Source of the DNA: FEN-1297 sp963710735
Lineage (GTDB): Bacteria; Bacteroidota; Ignavibacteria; Ignavibacteriales; Ignavibacteriaceae
Length of the DNA stretch: 64,000 bases
NCBI GenBank assembly: GCA_963710735.1
Contig: CAVQBN010000006.1
Coordinates: 62,001 to 126,000 of the forward strand
Reading direction: 5' to 3'
Shown piece after piece: positions 16,936 through 24,632 of the stretch (the first letter of the stretch is position 1; the number at the start of each line of letters is the position of its first letter). The position numbers and the translations under genes are program-made. The notes beneath the pieces are model-generated. The model did not search any database and was not told the DNA's origin. It worked only from the letters and a program-made list of their open reading frames with translations.

Positions 16936-18183
16936 ATGGAATCTTATAATTCTTTTAAAGTAGCTAAACAGCAGATTCTTGAAGCAGCAAAAATATTAAA
17001 CCTTGATGAAGCAACCGTTCAGCTTTTAGTTGAACCGCAAAGAGAATTGAGTTTTTCTCTTCATGTAAAAATGGATAACGGCAAGGTTAAAATATTTAAA
17101 GGTTATCGTATTCAATATAATTATGCTAGAGGACCGGCTAAAGGCGGAATACGCTTCCACCCAGATGAAACGGTTGATACAATTAGAGCGCTTGCCTGCT
17201 GGATGACCTGGAAAACTGCTGTTGTAGACCTTCCTTTAGGAGGCGGCAAGGGAGGAGTTCGCTGCGATCCGAAATCTATGTCAACTCGTGAACTTGAAAA
17301 TCTTTCACGGGAATATATTAGAGCTGTTGCTCCTTATATCGGAGTTGATAAAGATATTCCGGCGCCCGATGTTTATACTAATCCTCAGACAATGGCATGG
17401 ATGATGGATGAATATGAAACGATTGTAAACAATCATCAGCCGGGAGTTTTAACAGACAAACCGACACAAGTCGGTGGAACCGAAGGACGAAGAGATGCTA
17501 CTGCACGCGGCGGTGTAATAACTGTTAGAGAAGCATGTAATATTCTTAATGTTGATCCAACCGGGAAGTTTGCTATACAAGGATTTGGTAATGCCGGGCA
17601 GCGCGCTGCTTTACTTCATCACGAATTATTGGGAGGAGGAAAATTAATTGCAGTAAGTGATTCAAGAGGAGCAATATTTAATGCTGATGGATTTGATTCT
17701 AAAGAATTAGTAACACATAAATTAAAGACGGGAACTGTACTTGGTTTTCCCGGAGCTAAACAAATTCCTCATGAAGAACTGCTTGAGTTAAATGTTGAAG
17801 TTCTATATCCTGCGGCGCTTGAAAATGCAATCTCCGAAACTAATGCACAAAATATAAAAGCTAAAATTGTATGTGAACTTGCTAATGGGCCAACAACGCC
17901 TGAAGCCGATTTAATTTTAAGTAAAAAAGGGGTGCATGTAATTCCGGATATCTTAGCTAGTGCAGGTGGAGTCACTGTTTCTTACTTTGAAATGGTACAG
18001 GACAAATACTCATTCTTCTGGGATGAAAAGACAGTACACGAAAGACTAGATCGTAAATTAACAAGTGCTTACCATAGAGTACATGAAGCAGTAAAAGAAA
18101 AGAAAGTTCATCCGAGATTAGCCGCAATGGTAGTTGGCATAGCAAGAGTCGCCGAAGCCTGCAAACTTAGAGGATGGGTTTAG
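16936..18183 (+). CDS. Glu/Leu/Phe/Val dehydrogenase family glutamate dehydrogenase, third copy
   Basis: A 415-residue enzyme of the shorter RocG/GudB/archaeal-type glutamate dehydrogenase class, distinct from the two GdhA copies upstream. Visible elements: GPAKGGIRFHP (K69), K93, LGGGKGGVRCDP with catalytic K105, PAPDVYTNPQTMAWMMDEY with D145, a TQVGGTEGRRDATARGGV segment and the nucleotide motif GFGNAG. This class is often catabolic and may use NAD or both coenzymes. Together with the two GdhA copies the organism would have separable anabolic and catabolic routes. A related leucine or phenylalanine dehydrogenase is less likely given length and motifs. Confidence 0.92.
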   Translation: MESYNSFKVAKQQILEAAKILNLDEATVQLLVEPQRELSFSLHVKMDNGKVKIFKGYRIQYNYARGPAKGGIRFHPDETVDTIRALACWMTWKTAVVDLPLGGGKGGVRCDPKSMSTRELENLSREYIRAVAPYIGVDKDIPAPDVYTNPQTMAWMMDEYETIVNNHQPGVLTDKPTQVGGTEGRRDATARGGVITVREACNILNVDPTGKFAIQGFGNAGQRAALLHHELLGGGKLIAVSDSRGAIFNADGFDSKELVTHKLKTGTVLGFPGAKQIPHEELLELNVEVLYPAALENAISETNAQNIKAKIVCELANGPTTPEADLILSKKGVHVIPDILASAGGVTVSYFEMVQDKYSFFWDEKTVHERLDRKLTSAYHRVHEAVKEKKVHPRLAAMVVGIARVAEACKLRGWV

Positions 18184-18199
18184 TCAGCCTCTTCCCTTG

Positions 18200-18224
18200 C
18201 CCCTCTCCTAAATTAGAAGAGGGG
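18200..18224 (+). terminator. hairpin after third glutamate dehydrogenase
   Basis: CCCCTCT (18200-18206) pairs with AGAGGGG (18218-18224), and CTAA/TTAG pairs inside the loop, giving one extended hairpin 16 bases after the stop. Terminator position is right; the following bases are not T-rich until ACTTTTTACC further on. Confidence 0.6.
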
Positions 18225-18395
18225 GAATGCATACTTTTTACCATTTCCAATAATGAGAGGGTAGCTTTAGCCGGCTTTACAAATCTTAATAGTAGAACCA
18301 AAAAAGATTTTCTTTCATTAATTTGACAAATACTTATTTTGTCTTTAGTTTCAATCGGGCACTTCTTCTAAATAAAATAAATTAAAGTATAGACT

Positions 18396-20360
18396 ATGCA
18401 GCAATATATTATCATAAGGGACATTGTCATAATACTTATGGTTTCAATTCCAATCATATTCCTATTTAAAAAGATAAACATGCCTAGTATTCTCGGTTTC
18501 TTAGTAACCGGGATGATAATCGGCCCTTATGGTTTTAAGCTAATCTCTAATGTGCAGAACATAGAAGTAATGGCGGAAATCGGAGTAATACTTCTGCTTT
18601 TTACAATCGGCCTAGAAGTATCATTGGGGAAACTGCTGAAAATGAAAAAGATATTTTTCTTTGTGGGCAGTTCTCAGATAGTTTTAACCATCGTAGTAAC
18701 TACAATAATATTTTATTTATTAAAGGTACCTACAGGTCAGGCAATATTTTTAGGAATGCTTGTCAGCTTATCCAGCACTGCAATTGTGCTTAAATTGCTT
18801 TCGGATAAAAATGAAATTGATGCACCGCATGGGAGAATTTCGCTTGTCATCCTCATTCTCCAGGATCTGGCAATTGTCCCAATGCTGATTTTACTGCCTG
18901 TATTAAGCGGAGGAAATAACCTTACTGTATCGAATATTTTTATTCAATTAATTTATGCTTTCGGTTTAATTGCTATCATAGTTCTTCTTGCTAAAGTGCT
19001 GATGCCGAAAATATTATTTCAGTTGGCAAGATTAAGGATTAGAGAAGCCTTTACTATAGGAATTATGTTTTTATTGCTAGGAACTGCTTACTTAACTCAT
19101 TCTATAGGATTATCATTTGCGATTGGTGCTTTCATTGCCGGCTTAATTCTTTCAGAATCTGATTTCAACCATCAGATTACTTCAGAAATTATTCCGCTGA
19201 AGGATGCATTCAACAGCATTTTTTTCGTTTCAATTGGTTTACTTTTAAATATTCAATTTGTGTATAACAATGTTCTTCTTCTTATTTTGATAACTCTGGC
19301 AATAATAATATTAAAGACTTCAATCGTAACATTTCTTGTAAAGATTATTAAGTATCCTTTTAGAGTCGCGATAATAACAGGATTTGGGCTCTCACAAGTC
19401 GGAGAGTTTTCTTTCGTACTTTCACAAGGTGGATTACAATACAATCTGATTAGTCATGATTTTTACAATGCATTTCTTGCATCATCAATATTTACAATGC
19501 TGCTTACGCCATTCTTATTAAAGCTTGCGCCGGCTATAGGTTATAAAGTAAATAAAGTGATTAAAGCGAAGCCGGGCGAAAAGGAAGAATTAAATAACCA
19601 TGTTATTATTGTCGGATACGGATTAAATGGACGTAACTTAGCTAGAGTATTAAAAGAAACCGGAATTGATTTTGTGGTCATTGAAATGAATCCCGAAACA
19701 GTGAAAGCAGAAAAGTTAAAGGGCGAAAGATTTATTTACGGAGATGTTACAAGAGAAGGAATTTTGCAGACTGCAGAAATAGATAGGGCTTCAATTATTG
19801 TCTTTGCAATCTCTGATCCGACCGCTTCTAAGCATGGACTTCAGCTTGTTAAAAGGCTTAATCCTAAAATTCACACAGTAATAAGGGCACGCTTTGCGTC
19901 TGAGATAGACGATCTTATTGCGCTTGGCGCAGATGAAGTAATCCCCGAGGAGTTTGAAACTTCACTTAGGATCTTCAGTAAGGTATTAGAGAAATATCAC
20001 ATCCCTCGTAATGTAATAAATGAACAAGTAGCCATTCTCAGAGGAGAATCATACGGATTAATGAGAAAAGATAATATCAGCAAAATACCATTGATGAACA
20101 TGGATAAAATTCTTGCTGCCGGATTAACAGAGACTTTTTATGTGGAAGAAGACTGCGTTCACATTAATAAGAGTATGCGTGAATTAAATCTTCGTGCATT
20201 AACAGGAGCTACCATTATTGCAATAGTAAGAGGAGAAGAAACAATTACAAATCCTGGAGGTGATGAGAAAATATTATGTAAGGATACACTAGTTATTACC
20301 GGTACACATAAATCTGTTGATAATGCGATTAATTTCTTATCCGGGAATACAATTATCTGA
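18396..20360 (+). CDS. CPA2 family monovalent cation:proton antiporter with RCK domains
   Basis: A 654-residue membrane protein. Residues about 5-385 form the 12-13 helix Na/H exchanger fold with GFLVTGMIIGPYG, LLLFTIGLEVS, SLSSTAIVLKLL and the SFAIGAFIAGLILSES block typical of KefB/KefC-like CPA2 antiporters. A RCK_N (TrkA-N) Rossmann domain begins near residue 400 with HVIIVGYGLNGR, and a TrkA_C-like domain occupies about 560-650. It should exchange K+ or Na+ for protons under nucleotide or ligand control. No KefF/KefG ancillary gene is adjacent. It converges on the MFS gene at 20386. Confidence 0.9.
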   Translation: MQQYIIIRDIVIILMVSIPIIFLFKKINMPSILGFLVTGMIIGPYGFKLISNVQNIEVMAEIGVILLLFTIGLEVSLGKLLKMKKIFFFVGSSQIVLTIVVTTIIFYLLKVPTGQAIFLGMLVSLSSTAIVLKLLSDKNEIDAPHGRISLVILILQDLAIVPMLILLPVLSGGNNLTVSNIFIQLIYAFGLIAIIVLLAKVLMPKILFQLARLRIREAFTIGIMFLLLGTAYLTHSIGLSFAIGAFIAGLILSESDFNHQITSEIIPLKDAFNSIFFVSIGLLLNIQFVYNNVLLLILITLAIIILKTSIVTFLVKIIKYPFRVAIITGFGLSQVGEFSFVLSQGGLQYNLISHDFYNAFLASSIFTMLLTPFLLKLAPAIGYKVNKVIKAKPGEKEELNNHVIIVGYGLNGRNLARVLKETGIDFVVIEMNPETVKAEKLKGERFIYGDVTREGILQTAEIDRASIIVFAISDPTASKHGLQLVKRLNPKIHTVIRARFASEIDDLIALGADEVIPEEFETSLRIFSKVLEKYHIPRNVINEQVAILRGESYGLMRKDNISKIPLMNMDKILAAGLTETFYVEEDCVHINKSMRELNLRALTGATIIAIVRGEETITNPGGDEKILCKDTLVITGTHKSVDNAINFLSGNTII

Positions 20361-20385
20361 CTAGTTTAAATTATTTTGATTAGAA

Positions 20386-21582
20386 TTAAATAACTTCTTT
20401 AATCCAGATGCCGATTGCAATGATTGAGTATACGCCTCCCAATAAGCACACGCCCATCCAGCCGTAGATACTAAATGCAACTGCTGAAGTTGCGGAGCCA
20501 ATGGAGCCTCCGATGAAAAAGCTGGTCATGTATGCAGTAGTTAATCTGCTTCTTACTTCAGGCTTAAGTTTGTAGATTTCACTTTGATTTAATATATGAG
20601 TTCCTTGTACACCAAGATCCAGAATAATTATTCCTATTAGCAAAGGAATAAGGAGTTTCCCTCCGAATGCCATTAAGATAAACGAAATTAATACTGAGAT
20701 TAAGAAGAAGCCTGTAGCCGGTTTAGTACGGCCTTTATCCGAAAGCCTGCCGGCAACATTAGCGGCAGTCGCTCCTGAAGCACCAACTAGACCGAACAAC
20801 CCTATAACTGCATCACTGTAACTATACGGAGGACGAGCTAAAAGAAATGTTAAACTTGTCCAAAGCACACTAAAATTAGCAAACACTAAAGCGCCGTATA
20901 ATGATCTCTTTCTGAGCATTGGTTCTGTTTTAACTAACTCCCAAACCGACTTAAGCAATTTTGAATAAGTTAGATTGGTATCCATTTTATTTTTGGGAAG
21001 TGTACGACTAAGTAAAAGTGACAGTAAAAGAATTAGTACAGCAGCAATTGCAAAGACGAAACGCCATCCGAAAGCTTCGGAAATAAATCCGCTGAAAGTA
21101 CGTGCGAGTAAAATACCTAACAGCAAGCCGCTCATTACCTGCCCGACTACCTTTCCCCTTTCATGGTCAAGCGCTAAAGTTGCAGAGAAAGGGACAAGAA
21201 TTTGTGCGACGACAGATGTTACTCCAATTGCTAAAGAGGAAAACATGAAGATCATTATAGTACCAGATAAGGAAGCCGCAACCAGCGCAGCAGAGGCAAA
21301 TAATAAAACGAATACAATTAATTTCCTTCGTTCCAGTATATCACCTAAAGGAACTAGAAGAACCAAGCCGGCAGCGTAACCAATTTGTGTAAAGGTTACA
21401 ATTAAACCCGCCATAGTAACGGTAGAATTAAATGTGTGCGCTATTGAATCGAGGAGAGGTTGTGCCCAGTAAAGATTTGCAACTGTAATTCCGCATGCAA
21501 CTGCGATGATAAAAACGATCCATGGGCTTAATGATTTAACACCATCTTTACGTGTTACATATATATTTTCTTGTGGATTCAA
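20386..21582 (-). CDS. MFS transporter, drug/sugar exporter type
   Basis: A 398-residue major facilitator with about 12 transmembrane helices. The loop motif GDILERRKLIVF between helices 2 and 3 and a second half with RLSDKGRTKPATGFF show the MFS duplication. The opening VANLYWAQPLLDSIAHTFN is characteristic of a YgaY/YnfM-like group of putative proton-coupled exporters. Substrate is not predictable. Only 25 bases separate it from the convergent antiporter; no obvious terminator is visible between them. Confidence 0.85.
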   Translation of the reverse strand: MNPQENIYVTRKDGVKSLSPWIVFIIAVACGITVANLYWAQPLLDSIAHTFNSTVTMAGLIVTFTQIGYAAGLVLLVPLGDILERRKLIVFVLLFASAALVAASLSGTIMIFMFSSLAIGVTSVVAQILVPFSATLALDHERGKVVGQVMSGLLLGILLARTFSGFISEAFGWRFVFAIAAVLILLLSLLLSRTLPKNKMDTNLTYSKLLKSVWELVKTEPMLRKRSLYGALVFANFSVLWTSLTFLLARPPYSYSDAVIGLFGLVGASGATAANVAGRLSDKGRTKPATGFFLISVLISFILMAFGGKLLIPLLIGIIILDLGVQGTHILNQSEIYKLKPEVRSRLTTAYMTSFFIGGSIGSATSAVAFSIYGWMGVCLLGGVYSIIAIGIWIKEVI

Positions 21583-21658
21583 ATTGCTTGTACTTAATTA
21601 TTAATATTCCTGCCGCTTAGATAAATTTAGGATTGTAAAGTTAGTTAATTACTTTGCT

Positions 21659-22348
21659 TTATTCTAACTCGATTAGCCTTGCCGTTGTAGTTGACCATAT
21701 TGGTTTATTTGAATTTTCTATTGAAGAAGTAATCGCAAAGTAACTAATACATTTATTGTAGCTTTCAGCGATTATCTTTTGATGAGGACTTAATTCTAAT
21801 TGGATTATGCTTTTATTATCAAATTCTACTTGAGTAAGTTCTTGGGATAATGCTAAAAGCTGAAAAGGTTTGTCGTTTTCTTTCCATGGCACATATACAT
21901 AAAGTACGGCATGAATCAGAAGGGGAAATGATATAGTGCTTTGTATATTATTTCTGCTGAAATCAATTGAAAGTCGGATAATGCTGCTGCTAAAGGAGAA
22001 ATCGTTTATTGTAATAAAAAAGCCTTCGGGGGTAATGATATTGTTAATGGTTAAATTGTCTTCGCCGGTAAGTTTTGAATTATGCTTAATTAGTTTCTGG
22101 TAAGAATTAGTTCCGGGAATTTTTGCAGCTGACCATATTGAGGATAACGCCGGTATTGAGTTTATAAATTTGGCAAAGCTTACGGTCATGCCGAATTTTT
22201 TTCTTGCTGCTTTTGCTTCCTTAGACTGGCTGACCTTTACCTTATCGGGTAATGCATAAAGTACTTCTTTTCCGTATCTAATTCTTGTAACTGTATTACC
22301 GTGTTTACCGCTGACCGGTCCTAAAATATTACTTTTTCTTATAGCCAT
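21659..22348 (-). CDS. DUF6266-like hypothetical protein
   Basis: A 229-residue protein whose N-terminus (NILGPVSGKHGNTV, then a basic region with KAARKKFGMTVSFAKFI) resembles DUF6266 proteins, a Bacteroidota family of unknown function often present in several copies. The second half is beta-rich with no catalytic motif. No signal peptide. It has a Shine-Dalgarno-like GAAGGGAAATG on its strand and an array of 11-bp repeats starting about 50 bases upstream. Family call is from memory of the N-terminal pattern and is moderate. Confidence 0.6.
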   Translation of the reverse strand: MAIRKSNILGPVSGKHGNTVTRIRYGKEVLYALPDKVKVSQSKEAKAARKKFGMTVSFAKFINSIPALSSIWSAAKIPGTNSYQKLIKHNSKLTGEDNLTINNIITPEGFFITINDFSFSSSIIRLSIDFSRNNIQSTISFPLLIHAVLYVYVPWKENDKPFQLLALSQELTQVEFDNKSIIQLELSPHQKIIAESYNKCISYFAITSSIENSNKPIWSTTTARLIELE

Positions 22349-22400
22349 AACTCATTTCCCTTCATTTTGAAGGGAAATATAATACTAATTTATGACTAAT

Positions 22401-22444
22401 TAAAGCGTATATGGAGCGTATCTGGAGCGAAGGTGGAGCGTATG
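22401..22444. repeat. four 11-bp tandem repeats with consensus TGGAGCGTATN
   Basis: Units start at 22401 (TAAAGCGTATA), 22412 (TGGAGCGTATC), 22423 (TGGAGCGAAGG) and 22434 (TGGAGCGTATG). The 11-bp period places every copy on the same helical face. The array lies 53-96 bases upstream of the start of the divergent-strand DUF6266-like gene, so it could be a cooperative protein-binding site or a promoter element. Confidence 0.7.
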
Positions 22445-22640
22445 TGAAGAGATAGATAAGGCTAAGATAAGAGATTTATCAATACAAATTGGTTTTCTTT
22501 TGCCTTGATCCGTCAGAGCCGGACAGGTACAAAAGCACCAAAAAATCAAGACTACGCCAGAGGATGGACAAGTGCAAATAAATTCCTAAAATTTTGTTAC
22601 ATCCCGGTGAAAGGTCAGAATCCAGCATTCCGAGTCAATT

Positions 22641-22661
22641 GCCCAAAATGACATTTTGGGC
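22641..22661. repeat. 21-base perfect palindrome
   Basis: GCCCAAAATG, a central A, then CATTTTGGGC. Perfect 10-bp arms with a one-base centre, too tight for a normal RNA terminator loop without fraying, so a protein-binding dyad or a repeat-element centre is possible. Confidence 0.5.
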
Positions 22662-22828
22662 CGCGGAGATATAATAACAAGTCATCCGGTAACGCTAGAT
22701 CCTGCAAACAGATTTGAGCTTGGAACGCTTCATTACATGAAATTGTTCAACGCAATTCCGACAAAGTGCGGACAAGCAAATCCGGAATGATTTAAACACA
22801 AAGTTAAATGCCAACTTGTATAATAAAA

Positions 22829-24246
22829 TTATTTCAGTAAAAGAATTTTATGAGTAATGAAAGCATTAGGTGTTTGAAGAACAGCGAAGTAAACACCGGA
22901 AGCCAGGTTAGAGCCGTTAAAATTAACTTCAAATCTTCCGGCATTAACATTATTATTAAATATTTCAGAGATTAATTGCCCCGTAACATTATAAATCTTT
23001 AATCGTTGCATGAGTAGGTTTTGCAACATTAAAAACTATTTTTGTTGTCGGGTTAAACGGATTCGGATAGTTCGTAATTGAAAAATCAGACGGGACATTA
23101 CTTTTTGCAATAGGCTCACTGATTGATGATATATTAAGATATTTTGATTTGAGATTCATGATATGATTATAAGCATCATCAATTCTTGATTCCGGTATTT
23201 CACCGGCAGCAACATCTTTAACAACTAAGATTAATTACACTATCGCATAAAGAAACATTTTCACTGCCGTTTGATATTAAATTTGTCTTATATAATAAAA
23301 TATCTACACCAGCATTTATCGCCAGTTCAACAGCTTGGTTAAAGGAATAATTATCCGATATTGCACCCATAGTCATTTCATCACTTATAACAACACCGTT
23401 AAATCCCAAAGAATCTTTTAAAATACCGGTTGTTACTTTTTTTGAAAGAGAAGCGGGGTATAAAGAATCAAGATGCGCATTATATAAATGACCGACCATT
23501 ACCATATCATTATAACCATCACTAAAAATTGTTTTATATGGAATTAATTCGGAGTCAGTCCAGGTGTTGGTTATGTCGGTAAATCCTAGATGAGAATCAG
23601 TCATTGCGCTGCCATGACCGGGAAAATGTTTTAGAGTTGGGATAACATTTTTATTATGAAGCTCATCAATAAAATATTCTGCAAAATCCGCAACACTGTC
23701 GGGAAATTTAGAAAAGCTCCTTTGATAATATCCAATAGCCGGACTGTTTGGATTAACATCAACATCTGCGACAGGAGCAAAGTCAACATTTATTCCTGAT
23801 TCTGAAAGCCACCCGGCCATTTTAGCGGCTGTCATTCTGGTGGAATCTTCTGAATGAAAGATAGTGCCAAGCTGGTATGCAGTATAGGTACTTTGAAAGC
23901 CATTGTTTTTACCTAATCTTGCAACCATACCACCCTCTTCATCTGTTGCAATAAAAGGGGTAGTTTTTGAGTTTGCATTAATCTCTGCAGTTAAGGTTTT
24001 TATTTGAGAAGGGTTTACTAAGTTGTATCCATAAAAGATAACTCCGCCTAAATTTCTATCATTTAGATCTTTAATTAGTGAATCGGGAAGAGCCGGTATG
24101 CCCGTTTGACCGGCACCGCTAAAACCGACAATTATCATTTGTCCTATTTTATCTCTTAAACTTACTTGTGAAAATATGGATGGACTGATTAAAATAATTA
24201 TAAGAACTATTTTGGCGAGCAGAGTTTTGGTATAATTTGATTTCAA
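22829..24246 (-). pseudogene. secreted GH3 beta-N-acetylhexosaminidase-like enzyme with T9SS sorting domain, two frameshifts
   Basis: The first 342 codons encode a signal peptide (1-26) and a glycoside hydrolase family 3 domain with the NagZ-type motifs KHFPGHG followed by DSH (near 205-220) and VVISDEMTM (near 285) containing the nucleophile aspartate. The frame then breaks near 23226: shifting by one base restores a continuation (VVKDVAAGEIPESRIDDAY) and a T9SS type A sorting domain with NYPNPFNP. A second one-base shift near 23003 leads to the last 66 codons ending in ITHKILLLK. Both look like single extra bases. The catalytic domain is intact, so product from the first frame may still be active but not T9SS-secreted. 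Decay versus sequence error is unresolved. Confidence 0.8.
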
Positions 24247-24632
24247 TAATTACTCCGGAAAGTTGAATTGTTATCAGTAATTTTCATTCTTAAAATTTAG
24301 AGAACAAAGTTACAAATATTATTCCAATGATCTTACAAAATATAATATTTTATAAATTTTTTTCTTATAAAGATATTGATTATTAGACAGGTTGGAGAAG
24401 ATTCGGGTTTAAGATTTAATATCAAATATGCAATAAATAATTATCGTACAATTTTAGCAGAGATGCATTGCAATGCGTCTCTACAATAAAAATTATTTAA
24501 GCAGAAAAATCTAATTTGTAAAATTATACACCCAATATTTCTGCCATTGGCAGGCAAATTAAAAACATTGGTTGTCTTGTGTTACCCTTTCCTTTGGCCT
24601 GCCACTATGTGGGAAGGGGCAAAGGTGTGCCA
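24247..24632. other. non-coding region between two secreted-protein genes
   Basis: About 385 bases with no supported gene. It contains the inverted repeat at 24457-24484 and a short TGCCA/TGGCA dyad near 24543-24553, plus GC-richer sequence just before 24632. Confidence 0.5.
24457..24484. repeat. 28-bp dispersed-type inverted repeat (GTAGAGACG-like ends)
   Basis: Centre GCATTGCAATGC (24465-24476) is a perfect palindrome, flanked by AGAGA (24459-24463) and TCTCT (24478-24482) with one T/G mismatch on each side and an outer G/C pair. The right arm GCGTCTCTAC looks complete; the left arm appears mutated. The shape is that of a small mobile palindromic repeat. Confidence 0.6.

Larger units (their letters stand above)
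22349..22828. other. non-coding region with repeats and palindrome
   Basis: About 480 bases without a convincing gene. It holds the 11-bp repeat array (22401-22444) and a 21-base palindrome (22641-22661). Base composition from 22500 to 22800 is less AT-rich than the flanks and several short open frames run through it, which may be a decayed gene, but I cannot identify one. Confidence 0.5.

Noticed and set aside
18184..18395. Small gene between third GDH and CPA2 antiporter
   Set aside because: No frame with a ribosome site; the only structure is the terminator-like hairpin.
20975..21379. 134-codon frame antisense to the MFS gene
   Set aside because: Lys/Ala/Thr-rich shadow of helix-coding sequence in a strongly supported transporter.
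22401..22444. CRISPR-like repeat array
   Set aside because: Units are 11 bp with no spacers and no cas genes nearby; a tandem binding-site array fits better.
22829..23029. Separate 66-residue T9SS sorting-domain protein
   Set aside because: A sorting domain without a passenger makes no sense; frame reconstruction shows it is the tail of the GH3 gene.
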